Source of the DNA: Mitsuaria sp. WAJ17
GTDB taxonomy: Bacteria; Pseudomonadota; Gammaproteobacteria; Burkholderiales; Burkholderiaceae_C
Assembly (NCBI RefSeq): GCF_014174515.1
Contig: NZ_JACJUG010000002.1
Span: 248,001-312,000, forward strand
DNA length: 64,000 bases
Direction: 5' to 3'
The position numbers were made by a program, and so were the translations under genes. The notes beneath the pieces were generated by a model. That model searched no databases and was not told the origin of the DNA. It worked only from the letters and a program-made list of their open reading frames with translations. This document shows positions 10,417 through 20,519 of this stretch, in pieces; position 1 is the first letter of the stretch, and each line of letters begins with the position of its first letter.

Positions 10417-11403
10417 TTACAGCAGGTGCTTGACGCCGTTCTGCTCTTCCAGCAGCTCGTTGAGGGTCTTGTTGATGCACTCTTGCGAGAAGGCATCGAT
10501 CTCCAGGCCCTCGACGATCTTGTACTCGCCGTTCTCGCAGGTCACGGGGTAGCCGAACATCACTTCGGCGGGGATGCCGTACTCGCCCTTGGACGGGATG
10601 CCCATGGTGACCCACTTGCCGTTGGTGCCCAGGGCCCAGTCGCGCATGTGGTCGATGGCGGCATTGGCAGCCGAGGCGGCCGAGGACAGGCCGCGGGCGG
10701 CGATGATGGCGGCGCCTCGCTTGCCGACGGTGGGCAGGAAGGTCTCGCGGTTCCAGGTCTCGTCGTTGATCATGGCCTTGACCGACTGGCCGCCGATGGT
10801 GGCGAAACGGTAGTCGGCGTACATCGTGGGCGAGTGGTTGCCCCAGACGGCCAGCTTCTCGATGTCGGCCACAGCCTTGCCGGTCTTGGCGGCGATCTGA
10901 GAGGCGGCGCGGTTGTGGTCCAGGCGCAGCATGGCGGTGAAGTTCTTGGCCGGCAGGTCCGGGGCCGACTTCATCGCGATGTAGGCATTGGTGTTGGCGG
11001 GGTTGCCCACGACCAGCACCTTGACGTTGCGCGAGGCCACGGCATTGAGGGCCTTGCCCTGCACCGTGAAGATCTGGGCGTTGGCGGCCAGCAGGTCCGA
11101 ACGCTCCATGCCGGGGCCGCGGGGGCGGGCGCCGACCAGCAGGGCGAAGTCGGTGTCCTTGAAGGCGGTCATCGGATCGCTGTGGGCCTCGATGCCGGCC
11201 AGCAGCGGGAAGGCGCAGTCTTCCAGCTCCATGATCACGCCCTTCAGTGCGTTCTGGGCCTTCTCGTCGGGGATCTCCAGCAACTGCAGGATCACGGGCT
11301 GGTCCTTGCCCAGCATTTCGCCGGAGGCGATGCGGAACAGCAGGGCGTAGCCGATCTGGCCTGCGGCGCCGGTGACGGCAACGCGAACGGGTTTCTTGCT
11401 CAT
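10417..11403 (-). CDS. mdh: Malate dehydrogenase
   Basis: NAD-dependent malate/oxaloacetate interconversion in the TCA cycle, cytoplasmic. The 328-residue protein is of the cytosolic-type MDH common in betaproteobacteria: Rossmann motif [11 protein letters not shown] near residue 11, substrate-loop arginines in [23 protein letters not shown], and catalytic histidine in [14 protein letters not shown] 11403 has GGAG eight bases upstream. The longer reading frame to 11574 holds no conserved residues. It is divergent from the GntR gene, across a 306-base spacer holding a palindromic operator candidate, so both may answer to that regulator. Confidence 0.97.
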   Translation of the reverse strand: MSKKPVRVAVTGAAGQIGYALLFRIASGEMLGKDQPVILQLLEIPDEKAQNALKGVIMELEDCAFPLLAGIEAHSDPMTAFKDTDFALLVGARPRGPGMERSDLLAANAQIFTVQGKALNAVASRNVKVLVVGNPANTNAYIAMKSAPDLPAKNFTAMLRLDHNRAASQIAAKTGKAVADIEKLAVWGNHSPTMYADYRFATIGGQSVKAMINDETWNRETFLPTVGKRGAAIIAARGLSSAASAANAAIDHMRDWALGTNGKWVTMGIPSKGEYGIPAEVMFGYPVTCENGEYKIVEGLEIDAFSQECINKTLNELLEEQNGVKHLL

Positions 11404-11623
11404 GGAGGTCTCCGAAAAGGATGAAAAAGCTGTTCGTGGCGCCACTGGTTGCAGTGCACGGCGGTCATCCCCGGGAAGAGCGAGACCGAAGGGCGGGCAG
11501 GCGGCAGCGCGGTGGCCGCAAGTGTAGGTCAGAGTCCGGGCGTTTCCCCTATTGACCCATTTCAACGCTGCCACTTGAGGCCGGGCAGGCGAGATTATGC
11601 GGCGTCCTTTGCATAAAACTGAC

Positions 11624-11646
11624 TGTCTTATGTCTTATAGAAGACA
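11624..11646. promoter_or_regulatory. Candidate GntR operator between mdh and gntR
   Basis: TGTCTT-ATAG-AAGACA (11631-11646) is a perfect 6-bp inverted repeat, and a further half-site TGTCTTA lies immediately before it (11624-11630). It is in the only intergenic space next to the GntR gene. Binding by that regulator is inferred from position. Confidence 0.5.
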
Positions 11647-11709
11647 TTTTTGAGAGGATTTGCTGAATCCGCTCGACGGCGCGGGTCGGCCTGTGCTCGA
11701 ATCCCGGCC

Positions 11710-12513
11710 ATGCCGAATCCTCCTGCAGTCCCGAGCACGCCTGGCCCTGAGCTTCAGCGTGGCGAGCTTGCGCCCGCGGCGGCCCCGGGCCTGTCATCGC
11801 CTGCCTTCTCGCCGCTGTATCGCCAGATCAAGGGTCTGATCATCCAGCGACTGCAGGCGGGGGCCTGGAAGGCCGGCGAGGCCATTCCCAGCGAGATGGA
11901 GCTCGCGGCCAGTTTCGGCGTCAGCCAGGGGACGGTCCGTAAGGCTATTGACGAACTTGCGGCAGAGAATCTGCTGGTGCGCCGCCAGGGCAAGGGTACT
12001 TTCGTCGCCACGCATGCGGAGCAGAAGCAGCAGTACCGCTTCTTGCGCCTCATGCCTGACGAAAGCCAGGACCCCGGCCTGGGCCGCCAGCTGCTGGACT
12101 GCCGGCGCCAGCGTGCGCCGGCCTGGATCGCCCGTCAGCTGCAGATGCGTGCGGGCGATGCCATGGTCGAGGTGCGCCGCCTGCTGCACAGCAAGGGCCG
12201 GCCGGTGGTGCTGGATGACATCTGGCTGCCGGGCAGTCTGTTCAAGGGTTTGACGACCGAGCTGCTGAACCAGCACCGCGGTCCGTTCTATGGTTTGTTT
12301 GAGTCCGAGTTTGGGGTGCAGATGATCCGTGCCCAGGAAAAGATCCGTGCCGTGGCGGCCGATGAAGAGGTTGCCGCGCTTCTGCAGGTGGAAGTCGGTG
12401 CGCCGCTGCTGAGCGTGGAGCGCCTGTCCTTTACCTATGGCGATCGCCCGGTGGAGCTGCGCCGGGGCCTCTACAACACCTCCACGCACTTCTATCGCAA
12501 CGATCTGAACTGA
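11710..12513 (+). CDS. GntR-family (HutC/UTRA type) transcriptional regulator
   Basis: Predicted metabolite-responsive regulator, 267 residues. The winged-helix domain is clear (SPLYRQIKGLIIQRLQAG, then SEMELAASFGVSQGTVRKAI and LVRRQGKGTFVA), followed by a C-terminal UTRA-type effector domain (RPVVLDDIWLPG, PVELRRGLYNT). It lies directly before sdhC on the same strand and divergent from mdh, so control of TCA-cycle genes is the natural guess. ATG 11710 has no strong ribosome site; a start at 11650 would add 20 unconserved residues. The effector ligand is unknown. Confidence 0.88.
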   Translation: MPNPPAVPSTPGPELQRGELAPAAAPGLSSPAFSPLYRQIKGLIIQRLQAGAWKAGEAIPSEMELAASFGVSQGTVRKAIDELAAENLLVRRQGKGTFVATHAEQKQQYRFLRLMPDESQDPGLGRQLLDCRRQRAPAWIARQLQMRAGDAMVEVRRLLHSKGRPVVLDDIWLPGSLFKGLTTELLNQHRGPFYGLFESEFGVQMIRAQEKIRAVAADEEVAALLQVEVGAPLLSVERLSFTYGDRPVELRRGLYNTSTHFYRNDLN

Positions 12514-12616
12514 CGCCCTCTCAAAGAAAGAAGCCCGTGGCAGTGAAAGGCAAGGCCTGACCCTGTTGCGTTGCAATAAAATCCTCAGGTTTCACATTGA
12601 TTACAAAAGGTCGGGT

Positions 12617-13063
12617 ATGACGGACATCTCCTCCTCCACGACGACAAAGCAACGGCCGGTCTACCGCAACATCAACATCTTCACCGATGTGCGGACGTAC
12701 CGACTGCCCGCGGCGGGTTTCGTCTCCATCCTGCATCGCATCAGCGGCCTGCTGATGTTCCTGCTGCTGCCCTTCGTCATCTGGATGCTGGACACCAGCC
12801 TGAGCACCGAGATCTCCTTCGACGTGTTCAAGAACGCCTTCGTGGCCGGCCTGGGGCCCGTGCCCGGCGTGCTGGTCAAGCTGGTGACGCTGGCCCTGAT
12901 CTGGGGCTATCTGCATCACTTCATCGCCGGCGTTCGCCACCTCTGGATGGATGCCACCCACAGCGTGAGCAAGGAGCAGGGCCGTTCCAGCGCCGTGCTG
13001 ACCCTGTCGCTGTCCGTGCTGCTGACGCTGGTGCTCGGCGCCAAGCTCTTCGGCCTGTACTGA
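12617..13063 (+). CDS. sdhC: Succinate dehydrogenase cytochrome b556 subunit
   Basis: Membrane anchor of complex II (148 residues, three transmembrane helices), helping to bind heme b and ubiquinone. SILHRISGLLMF holds the conserved Ser and Arg of the quinone site, and YLHHFIAGVRHLWMD holds the heme-ligand histidine region. First gene of sdhCDAB-sdhE. ATG 12617 has AAAGG upstream; longer frame starts at 12566 lack conservation. Confidence 0.95.
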   Translation: MTDISSSTTTKQRPVYRNINIFTDVRTYRLPAAGFVSILHRISGLLMFLLLPFVIWMLDTSLSTEISFDVFKNAFVAGLGPVPGVLVKLVTLALIWGYLHHFIAGVRHLWMDATHSVSKEQGRSSAVLTLSLSVLLTLVLGAKLFGLY

Positions 13064-13091
13064 AGGCCTGACCTGGATTGAGGTGCAAAGA

Positions 13092-13454
13092 ATGAGTACT
13101 TACGGAACCAAGCGCATCGTCAGCGGTGCGCACTATGGCCTGCGTGACTGGATGGCCCAGCGCGCAACGGCTGTGCTGATGGCCCTGTTCACCATCGTGC
13201 TGCTGGCCCAGATCCTGTTCACCAAGCAGCCCATGGGCTACGAGCTGTGGTCGGGCATCTTCTCCCAGCAATGGATGAAGTTCGTGACCTTCGCGACCAT
13301 CATCTCCCTGGCGTACCACGCCTGGGTGGGTGTTCGCGACATCTGGATGGACTACGTGCCGGCCGTGGGCATCCGCCTGGCCCTGCATGTGTTCACCCTG
13401 GTCTGGTTGGTGGGTTGCGCGGGTTGGGCGATCCAAGTCCTCTGGAGGCTGTAA
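13092..13454 (+). CDS. sdhD: Succinate dehydrogenase hydrophobic membrane anchor
   Basis: Second membrane subunit of complex II, 120 residues with three hydrophobic helices. RDWMAQRATAVLMAL and YHAWVGVRDIWMDYV (heme-side histidine) are family signatures. GAGG lies upstream of ATG 13092; a GTG three codons earlier is possible. sdhA follows after 3 bases. Confidence 0.94.
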   Translation: MSTYGTKRIVSGAHYGLRDWMAQRATAVLMALFTIVLLAQILFTKQPMGYELWSGIFSQQWMKFVTFATIISLAYHAWVGVRDIWMDYVPAVGIRLALHVFTLVWLVGCAGWAIQVLWRL

Positions 13455-13457
13455 AAA

Positions 13458-15233
13458 ATGCAAGTTGGAAGCTCGCTCGCAAAGCGCAAGTTCGATGTGG
13501 TGATCGTGGGTGCCGGTGGTTCCGGCATGCGCGCCTCGCTGCAACTCTCCCTGGCCGGCCTGAACGTGGCCGTGCTGTCCAAGGTCTTCCCGACCCGTTC
13601 GCACACCGTGGCTGCCCAGGGTGGCATCGGTGCCTCGCTGGGCAATATGTCGGAAGACAACTGGCACTACCACTTCTTCGACACCGTCAAGGGCTCGGAC
13701 TGGCTGGGTGACCAGGACGCCATCGAGTTCATGTGCCGCGAGGCCCCGAAGGTCGTGTACGAACTCGAGCACTTCGGCATGCCCTTCGACCGCAACCCGG
13801 ACGGCACCATCTACCAGCGCCCCTTCGGCGGCCACACCGCCAACTACGGCGAGAAGCCCGTGCAGCGCGCCTGCGCAGCGGCCGACCGCACTGGCCACGC
13901 CCTGCTGCACACCCTGTACCAGCAGAACGTCAAGGCCAAGACGCAGTTCTTCGTGGAGTGGATGGCCCTGGATGTCATCCGCGACGCCGAGGGCGACGTG
14001 GTCGGCGTGACCGCGCTGGAGATGGAGACCGGCGAGGTCCACATCCTGCAGGCCAAGACCGTGCTGATGGCCACCGGCGGTGCCGGCCGCATCTACGCGG
14101 CCTCCACCAACGCCTTCATCAACACCGGTGACGGCCTGGGCATGGCGGCACGTGCTGGCATCCCGCTGGAAGACATGGAGTTCTGGCAGTTCCACCCCAC
14201 CGGCGTGGCTGGTGCGGGCGTGCTGCTGACCGAAGGCTGCCGCGGCGAGGGCGCCATCCTGCGCAACGCCAACGGCGAGCGCTTCATGGAACGCTACGCC
14301 CCGACCCTGAAGGACCTGGCCCCGCGTGACTTCGTGTCCCGCTCCATGGACCAGGAAATCAAGGAAGGCCGTGGCTGTGGTCCCAACAAGGACTACGTGC
14401 TGCTGGACATGACCCACCTGGGCGCCGAGACGATCATGAAGCGTCTGCCCTCGGTGTTCGAGATCGGCCACAACTTCGCCAACGTCGACATCACCAAGGA
14501 ACCCATCCCCGTGGTGCCGACCATCCACTACCAGATGGGTGGCATCCCCACCAACATCAACGGTCAGGTGGTCGTGCCCAAGAACGGCAACCCCAACGAG
14601 GTCATCAACGGCCTGTACGCGGTGGGCGAGTGCTCCTGCGTCTCGGTGCACGGCGCCAACCGCCTGGGCACCAACTCGCTGTTGGACCTGGTGGTGTTCG
14701 GCCGCGCGGCCGGCAAGCACATCGTCGAGTTCAACCTCAAGAACCGCGAGCACAAGCCCCTGCCCAAGGACGCCGCCGACCAGACCCTGGCCCGCCTGGC
14801 GCGCCTGGAGTCGGCCTCCAATGGCGAATACGCCCAGGACGTGGCCAACGACATCCGCTCGACCATGCAGAAGCACGCCGGCGTGTTCCGCACCCAGGCC
14901 GTGATGGACGAGGGCGTCAAGAAGATCCTGGAAGTCGCCGAGCGCGTGAAGCACATCGGCCTGAAGGACAAGTCCAAGGTCTTCAACACCGCCCGTGTGG
15001 AGGCGCTGGAAGTCGAGAACCTGATCGAGGCCGCCAAGGCCACGATGACCTCGGCCGCCGCCCGTCCGGAATCCCGTGGTGCCCACGCCCACGACGACTT
15101 CCCCAACCGCGACGACGCGAACTGGATGAAGCACACCCTGTGGTACTCCGAAGGCAATCGCCTGGACTACAAGCCGGTCAAGCTGACCCCGCTGACCGTG
15201 GAATCTGTGCCGCCCAAGGTGCGTACCTTCTGA
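13458..15233 (+). CDS. sdhA: Succinate dehydrogenase flavoprotein subunit
   Basis: Catalytic subunit oxidising succinate to fumarate with covalent FAD, on the inner face of the membrane. The 591 residues match the family length. Visible: FAD-binding [14 protein letters not shown], the histidine that carries FAD in [12 protein letters not shown], the active-site block [25 protein letters not shown], the catalytic arginine region [12 protein letters not shown], and [19 protein letters not shown]. It lies tightly packed between sdhD and sdhB. Confidence 0.98.
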   Translation: MQVGSSLAKRKFDVVIVGAGGSGMRASLQLSLAGLNVAVLSKVFPTRSHTVAAQGGIGASLGNMSEDNWHYHFFDTVKGSDWLGDQDAIEFMCREAPKVVYELEHFGMPFDRNPDGTIYQRPFGGHTANYGEKPVQRACAAADRTGHALLHTLYQQNVKAKTQFFVEWMALDVIRDAEGDVVGVTALEMETGEVHILQAKTVLMATGGAGRIYAASTNAFINTGDGLGMAARAGIPLEDMEFWQFHPTGVAGAGVLLTEGCRGEGAILRNANGERFMERYAPTLKDLAPRDFVSRSMDQEIKEGRGCGPNKDYVLLDMTHLGAETIMKRLPSVFEIGHNFANVDITKEPIPVVPTIHYQMGGIPTNINGQVVVPKNGNPNEVINGLYAVGECSCVSVHGANRLGTNSLLDLVVFGRAAGKHIVEFNLKNREHKPLPKDAADQTLARLARLESASNGEYAQDVANDIRSTMQKHAGVFRTQAVMDEGVKKILEVAERVKHIGLKDKSKVFNTARVEALEVENLIEAAKATMTSAAARPESRGAHAHDDFPNRDDANWMKHTLWYSEGNRLDYKPVKLTPLTVESVPPKVRTF

Positions 15234-15243
15234 GGACAAGAAC

Positions 15244-15951
15244 ATGAGCCAAAAACGTACCTTCCAGATCTACCGCTACGACCCGGACAAGGACGCCAAG
15301 CCCTACATGCAGACCCTCGAGATCGAGCTCGAGGGCAACGAACGCATGCTGCTGGACGCGCTGATCAAGCTCAAGGCCGTGGACCCCACGCTGAGCTTCC
15401 GCCGCTCCTGCCGAGAGGGCGTCTGCGGTTCCGATGCCATGAACATCAATGGCAAGAACGGCCTGGCCTGCCTGACCAATATGCGCTCGCTGCCGCAGGT
15501 GGTGGTGCTCAAGCCCTTGCCTGGCCTGCCCGTGGTCCGCGACCTGATCGTGGACATGACGCAGTTCTTCAAGCAGTACCACTCCATCAAGCCCTATCTG
15601 GTGAACGACACGCCGCTGCCCGACAAGGAGCGCCTGCAGTCGCCGGTGGAACGCGAGGAACTGGACGGCCTGTACGAGTGCATCCTGTGCGCCAGCTGCT
15701 CCACGAGCTGTCCCAGCTTCTGGTGGAACCCCGACAAGTTCGTGGGCCCCGCCGGTCTGCTGCAGGCCTACCGCTTCATCGCGGACAGCCGTGACCAGGC
15801 CACCGCGGAGCGCCTCGACAACCTCGAGGACCCGTACCGCCTGTTCCGCTGCCACACCATCATGAACTGCGTGGACGTCTGCCCCAAGGGCCTGAACCCC
15901 ACCAAGGCCATCGGCAAGATCAAGGAGCTGATGGTGCGTCGCGCCGTCTGA
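15244..15951 (+). CDS. sdhB: Succinate dehydrogenase iron-sulfur subunit
   Basis: Electron-transfer subunit of complex II, 235 residues. The three clusters are visible in order: [2Fe-2S] in [19 protein letters not shown] and LAC, [4Fe-4S] in [12 protein letters not shown], and [3Fe-4S] in [17 protein letters not shown]. Its stop codon overlaps the next start (TGATG), so sdhE is probably translationally coupled. Confidence 0.98.
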   Translation: MSQKRTFQIYRYDPDKDAKPYMQTLEIELEGNERMLLDALIKLKAVDPTLSFRRSCREGVCGSDAMNINGKNGLACLTNMRSLPQVVVLKPLPGLPVVRDLIVDMTQFFKQYHSIKPYLVNDTPLPDKERLQSPVEREELDGLYECILCASCSTSCPSFWWNPDKFVGPAGLLQAYRFIADSRDQATAERLDNLEDPYRLFRCHTIMNCVDVCPKGLNPTKAIGKIKELMVRRAV

Positions 15952-16271
15952 TGCTCGGACCCGCCCTGGACACTTTGCAAAGGCCCTCATCCGTGACAAC
16001 CTTGTCCGATGCCCTCATCGACGAGAGAGCTCTCTCCAAACTGAAGTGGCGCTGCCGCCGCGGACTGCTGGAGAATGACCTCTTCATTGAGCGGTTCTTC
16101 AAGCGCTACGAGTCCAGCCTGACCGAACGTCAGGCCGAAGGCCTGCGCCAGCTGATGGACCTGTCGGACAACGATCTGATGGACCTCCTGCTGGCGCGCA
16201 AGGAACCCGAGGGCGAGTCGGTCACGCCCGAACTGCTGGAGGTCCTGGGCATGCTCAGGACTCCCCTCTGA
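15951..16271 (+). CDS. sdhE: FAD assembly factor SdhE
   Basis: Small protein that promotes covalent flavinylation of SdhA. The core LKWRCRRGLLENDLFIERFF contains the RGxxE signature of the family, followed by the usual helical bundle (LRQLMDLSDNDLMDLLLARKEP). The 106-residue reading from ATG 15951 overlaps the sdhB stop by one base. A GTG about 13 codons in would give the more typical length, so the N-terminus is uncertain. Confidence 0.92.
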   Translation: MLGPALDTLQRPSSVTTLSDALIDERALSKLKWRCRRGLLENDLFIERFFKRYESSLTERQAEGLRQLMDLSDNDLMDLLLARKEPEGESVTPELLEVLGMLRTPL

Positions 16272-16321
16272 TCTGTCAGCGCCGCTGACCTGTTTTTCCA
16301 AGAAGTCATAAGGAACGCCCC

Positions 16322-17632
16322 ATGACACCGTCTGACGTCAAAGCCACCCTGTCGTTCTCCGACGGCAGCCCCAGCATGGATCTGCCCATCTACAAGGGCT
16401 CCGTGGGTCCCGATGTGATCGACATCCGCAAGCTCTACGGCCAGACGGGCAAGTTCACCTATGACCCGGGCTTCCTGTCGACCGCCTCCTGCAACTCGAC
16501 CATCACCTACATCGATGGCGACAAGGGTGAGCTGCTGTACCGCGGCTATCCCATCGAGCAACTGGCTGTCAACTGCGACTACCTGGAAACCTGCTACCTG
16601 CTGCTGAACGGCCAACTGCCCAACGCCGACCAGAAGGCCGAGTTCGAGAACCGCGTGATGCACCACACGATGGTCAACGAGCAGATGCAGTTCTTCCTGC
16701 GCGGCTTCCGTCGTGACGCGCACCCGATGGCCGTGATGACCGGCCTGGTGGGCGCGATGTCGGCCTTCTATCACGACAGCACCGACATCAATAACCCCGA
16801 GCATCGCGAGATCGCGGCCATCCGCCTGATCGCCAAGATGCCGACCCTGGTCGCGATGGCCTACAAGTACACCATCGGCCAGCCCTACATCTACCCGAAG
16901 AACGACCTCTCCTACGCCGGCAACTTCATGCGCATGATGTTCGCCACGCCCTGCGAGGACTACAAGCCCAATGACGTGCTGGTGCGCGCCATGGACCGCA
17001 TCTTTACGCTGCATGCCGACCACGAGCAGAACGCCTCGACCTCGACGGTGCGCCTGTGCGGCTCCTCGGGCACCAATCCCTTCGCAGCCATCGCCGCCGG
17101 CGTGGCCTGCCTGTGGGGCCCGGCTCACGGTGGCGCCAACGAGGCCTGCCTGAACATGCTCAACGACATCCAGCAGATGGGTGGCGTGGCCAAGATCGGG
17201 GAGTTCATCAAGCAGGTCAAGGACAAGAGCAGCAACGTCAAGCTGATGGGCTTCGGCCACCGGGTCTACAAGAACTACGACCCGCGCGCCAAGCTGATGC
17301 GCGAGACCTGCCACGAAGTCCTAGGCGAGCTGGGCCTGCACAACGACCCGCTGTTCAAGCTGGCCATGGAGCTGGAGAAGATCGCGCTGGAAGACGAATA
17401 CTTCGTTGCCCGCAAGCTCTACCCGAACGTGGACTTCTACTCGGGCATCGTGCAGCGCGCCATCGGCATCCCCGTGCCTCTGTTCACCGCCATCTTTGCA
17501 CTGGCCCGCACCGTGGGATGGATCGCCCAGCTGAACGAGATGATCGCCGACCCCGAATACAAGATCGGCCGTCCGCGCCAGCTCTTCGTGGGCGCCACGC
17601 CCCGCGACGTGAAGCCCATCGCCGAGCGTTGA
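16322..17632 (+). CDS. gltA: Citrate synthase (type II, hexameric)
   Basis: Condenses acetyl-CoA with oxaloacetate. At 436 residues it matches the long, NADH-sensitive Gram-negative form. Catalytic elements are in place: histidine in [15 protein letters not shown], histidine in [13 protein letters not shown], and aspartate in [11 protein letters not shown], plus [13 protein letters not shown]. It ends the sdh block, 50 bases after sdhE, and is followed by a good terminator. Confidence 0.98.
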   Translation: MTPSDVKATLSFSDGSPSMDLPIYKGSVGPDVIDIRKLYGQTGKFTYDPGFLSTASCNSTITYIDGDKGELLYRGYPIEQLAVNCDYLETCYLLLNGQLPNADQKAEFENRVMHHTMVNEQMQFFLRGFRRDAHPMAVMTGLVGAMSAFYHDSTDINNPEHREIAAIRLIAKMPTLVAMAYKYTIGQPYIYPKNDLSYAGNFMRMMFATPCEDYKPNDVLVRAMDRIFTLHADHEQNASTSTVRLCGSSGTNPFAAIAAGVACLWGPAHGGANEACLNMLNDIQQMGGVAKIGEFIKQVKDKSSNVKLMGFGHRVYKNYDPRAKLMRETCHEVLGELGLHNDPLFKLAMELEKIALEDEYFVARKLYPNVDFYSGIVQRAIGIPVPLFTAIFALARTVGWIAQLNEMIADPEYKIGRPRQLFVGATPRDVKPIAER

Positions 17633-17676
17633 TCCTTCGTCCCGGCCGGCTGGAGTCGGCCTGGGTGAATGACTGG

Positions 17677-17711
17677 AAGCCCCGTTGCAGTAATGTGCGG
17701 GGCTTTTGCTT
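17677..17711 (+). terminator. Rho-independent terminator of the sdh-gltA block
   Basis: AAGCCCCG (17677-17684) pairs perfectly with CGGGGCTT (17698-17705) over a 13-base loop and runs into TTTTGCTTT. It lies 44 bases past the gltA stop. Confidence 0.8.
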
Positions 17712-17921
17712 TGTGGTGCTTGGTCTTGGCGGGGGGAGGCGTGGAGCGCTCCCGGGCGGCCCCCTGCGCTCCCCGGTTGGGTGCAAGGCGCCCGGCCGGA
17801 GCGGCGTCACCGCCGAGCCGAGCCACCGGGTGACGGGCAGGCGTGGCCGGGCGCTGAGGCTGCCGGGGCCCGCCTCCCCCAGCGCAGGCCTGGGGCAGGG
17901 CGTTCGCGCTATGCTGGCTGA

Positions 17922-18617
17922 ATGAGTCGATCGCCCATTCTTGATCCGCGTGCCGTGCCGGTGAGCTCCCGGGATGTGGGGCTGCCGGCGGTGCCGGCCG
18001 AAACCCTGACGGCGCAGGCCTTGCGCGCCCGCTTCCGTGCGCCGCCCGACTGGTCGCCGGAGCTGCCGGGCGACGGCGGGATGCTGAGCCAGCGTGAGCC
18101 GGCCTCGGCGGCGGTGCTGGTGCCCCTGGTGCAGCGCCCCGAGGGCCTGCAGGTGCTGCTGACCCAGCGCACAGCCCATCTGCGGGACCACGCCGGCCAG
18201 ATCAGCTTCCCTGGCGGGCGTACCGAGCCGGAGGACGCCGACGCTGTCGCCACCGCCCTGCGCGAGGCCCAGGAGGAGATCGGCCTGCATCCGAGCCATG
18301 TGGAGGTGCTGGGCCAACTGCCCATCTACCGCACGGTGACGGCCTTCATGGTGCACCCCGTCGTGGCCCTGGTACAGCCCGACTTCAGCCTGGCGCTGGA
18401 CGAGTTCGAGGTGGCCGAGGCCTTCGAGGTGCCGCTGGCCTTCTTGATGGATCCGGCCCGCCATCAGCGCCACGTCTTCCGCTGGCAGGAGGGGGAGCGG
18501 CAGTTCCTGTCCATGCCCTGGACGGGGTCAGATCTTGCCGGGGTGTCGCGCGAGTACTTCATCTGGGGCGCGACGGCTGCCATGCTGCGCAACTTCTACC
18601 GGTTCCTCTCGGCCTGA
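17922..18617 (+). CDS. NUDIX hydrolase, probable CoA pyrophosphatase
   Basis: Predicted to cleave coenzyme A and derivatives to phosphopantetheine and 3',5'-ADP (NudL/YeaB type). 231 residues. The NUDIX box is intact (GGRTEPEDADAVATALREA then QEEIGL), and the preceding RTAHLRDHAGQISFPGG matches the CoA-pyrophosphatase subgroup signature around the box. It is followed 29 bases later by the CobD-like gene in the same direction, so the two may be co-transcribed. Confidence 0.88.
   Translation: MSRSPILDPRAVPVSSRDVGLPAVPAETLTAQALRARFRAPPDWSPELPGDGGMLSQREPASAAVLVPLVQRPEGLQVLLTQRTAHLRDHAGQISFPGGRTEPEDADAVATALREAQEEIGLHPSHVEVLGQLPIYRTVTAFMVHPVVALVQPDFSLALDEFEVAEAFEVPLAFLMDPARHQRHVFRWQEGERQFLSMPWTGSDLAGVSREYFIWGATAAMLRNFYRFLSA
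18524..18539 (+). repeat. Dispersed 16-mer copy (15/16), inside the NUDIX gene
   Basis: GGGGTCAGATCTTGCC, one mismatch from the consensus. In frame it reads Gly-Ser-Asp-Leu-Ala with TCA, GAT and CTT codons. Confidence 0.6.
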
Positions 18618-18646
18618 GGGGCGCAGGGCCGCTATCATGCGGGCCC

Positions 18647-19636
18647 ATGAACTTCTTCGCCGTCCTGCTGGCCCTGATCTGTGAGCAGCTCAAGCCGCTG
18701 CCGCATGGCAATGCCGTGCATGAGGGCGTGATCAGCTGGGTGCGCTGGACGGGCCGCAACTTCGACGCCGGCAAGGAACGCCACGCCCTGGTCGTCTGGG
18801 GCATCACGGTGCTGGGCCCCGCGCTGCTGGCTGCGGCGCTCTACGGCCTGGTGCGGCATTTCACGGTGCTGGGTGCGCTGGCCCTGGACGTGCTGGTGCT
18901 GTACCTGACCCTGGGCTTCCGCCAGTTCAGCCACTACTTCACTGACATCCGCGACGCCCTGGAGCGTGCCGACGAGCTGGAGGCACGCCGGCTGCTGGCT
19001 GAATGGCGGCACCTGGATGCCAGTGAACTTCCCCGCACGGAGCTGCTGCGCCATGTGGTCGAACATTCGCTGCTGGCCGCGCATCGCCACGTCTTCGGTG
19101 TGTTCTTCTGGTTCATCGTGCTGTCCACCGTGGGCCTGGGACCTGCGGGTGCCATCCTGTACCGCATGGCTGAATTTGCCAGCCGCTACTGGGCCTTCAA
19201 GAGCCGCACCATCGACGCCCCCACCAACGAGCGCCTGATGGAGATCTCCCGCCAGTTCTTCGGCTGGGTGGACTACGTGCCCGCCCGCCTGACCGCCACC
19301 GGCTTTGCCATCGTCGGCAACTTCGAGGAAGCGGTGAACGGCTGGCGGCGTGACGCCGGCCTGTGGATGCACCCGAACGAGGGCATCATCCTGGCCTCGG
19401 CCGCCGGTGCCTTGGGCGTGCAACTGGGCGGCTCGGCCGCACCGGGCGTCACCCCGGACCGCAGCAAGACCTTCGAGGCCGGCGGTGACATGGACGCCAC
19501 CCGCGCCGAAGGCTCCACCCCCGGCATGCCGCCAGCCCTGGGTCATCTGCAGAGCGTGGTGGGCCTGGTCTGGCGCTCCGTGGTGCTGTGGATGTTCCTG
19601 CTGGCCCTGCTGACGCTGGCCAATCTGCTGGGCTGA
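18647..19636 (+). CDS. CobD/CbiB-family membrane protein
   Basis: Integral membrane protein (329 residues) of the CobD/CbiB family, whose classical members make adenosylcobinamide by attaching aminopropanol. Family hallmarks are ALYLTLGFRQFSHY-like and GGFFSTVGLGPAGA-like segments (LYLTLGFRQFSH and LSTVGLGPAGAILYRM) and the YWAFKSR region. There are about five hydrophobic segments. No other cobalamin genes are nearby, and the sequence is divergent, so its substrate is uncertain; stand-alone copies of this kind are common in Burkholderiales. Confidence 0.75.
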   Translation: MNFFAVLLALICEQLKPLPHGNAVHEGVISWVRWTGRNFDAGKERHALVVWGITVLGPALLAAALYGLVRHFTVLGALALDVLVLYLTLGFRQFSHYFTDIRDALERADELEARRLLAEWRHLDASELPRTELLRHVVEHSLLAAHRHVFGVFFWFIVLSTVGLGPAGAILYRMAEFASRYWAFKSRTIDAPTNERLMEISRQFFGWVDYVPARLTATGFAIVGNFEEAVNGWRRDAGLWMHPNEGIILASAAGALGVQLGGSAAPGVTPDRSKTFEAGGDMDATRAEGSTPGMPPALGHLQSVVGLVWRSVVLWMFLLALLTLANLLG

Positions 19637-19688
19637 TCAGCCGGCTGAGCGCCCGCGGGTGCCTCGTCGCTGAATCGTCCGGAGCGCC

Positions 19689-20471
19689 TCAGACCTCGCG
19701 AACGTCTGCGATCACCTGCTCCCCGAAATCCGGCCGCGCCAGGTAGCGCAGCACGGCCGTGGCCGTCTGGGCCGGGCTGCTGAGCTGCTGATCGGCCTTC
19801 AGGGCGCTGAACCGAGGCTGGTCCGGGAGTACGGTGGGGGCAGCGCTTCGCAGCTGCTGCTGCATGTCGGTGTCGATGACGCCCGGCGCCAGGGATACGA
19901 TGCGGGCCGCCTTCAGGCCCAGACTGGCCCGATGCGCCTCATCGAGGGCCATTGCGCGGGAGAGGTGGTCCAGCGCCGCCTTGGCTGCGCAGTAGGCCGC
20001 CGTACCGGCCATGGCACGACGCCCGAGGCCGGAGGAGATGTTCAGCACGCGCAGTTCGCCCGGCGCTAGGCGGCAGGCGTCCAGGAAGGCCGCGCTGAGC
20101 AGCAGCGCCGCCTCCGCACTCACGCGCAGGGCGCTGGACAGCTCGGCCAGGGGCGTGTCCTGCACGGCGCCCGGGTGGGTCACAACGCCGGCATTGTTGA
20201 TCAGGGTGAGGGTGTCGAAGCGCTCCAGGGGCTGGGCCTGCAGCCACTGCTTCAGGGCCTGGGCCACGGGCAGGGGCTGGGCGAGGTCCTGGCGCCATTG
20301 CTGCAGCACACTGCCGGTGGAGGCGGCCAGGCCGTAGAGCGATTCGTTGTCCCGCCGGGCAATGCCCAGGACCTGGTGTTCGGGGCTTGCGAGCAGTTCG
20401 CGAGCCAGGGCCAGGCCCAGGCCGCGCGAGCTGCCACTGAGGATGTAGAGGTGGCGCTTGGGGCTGTTCAT
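19689..20471 (-). CDS. Short-chain dehydrogenase/reductase, sepiapterin/benzil-reductase-like
   Basis: NAD(P)H-dependent reductase of 260 residues. SDR motifs are present in order: glycine-rich SGSSRGLGLALA near residue 12, NNAGVV, the catalytic serine in LNISSGLG, and YCAAK. The pattern resembles the sepiapterin/benzil reductase subgroup, including VSLAPGVIDTDMQ after the active site. The natural substrate cannot be named. It starts 48 bases from the pseudouridine synthase stop, on the same strand. Confidence 0.85.
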   Translation of the reverse strand: MNSPKRHLYILSGSSRGLGLALARELLASPEHQVLGIARRDNESLYGLAASTGSVLQQWRQDLAQPLPVAQALKQWLQAQPLERFDTLTLINNAGVVTHPGAVQDTPLAELSSALRVSAEAALLLSAAFLDACRLAPGELRVLNISSGLGRRAMAGTAAYCAAKAALDHLSRAMALDEAHRASLGLKAARIVSLAPGVIDTDMQQQLRSAAPTVLPDQPRFSALKADQQLSSPAQTATAVLRYLARPDFGEQVIADVREV

Positions 20472-20519
20472 GCCTGCATTCTCGCGCTGGATTGCATCGG
20501 ATGGCAGCGGGCTGGGCGC

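Noticed and set aside
12921..15245. A 774-codon open frame antisense to sdhA-sdhD
   Set aside because: Histidine/glycine/valine-rich antisense text with no motif; sdhA and sdhD on the other strand are unmistakable.
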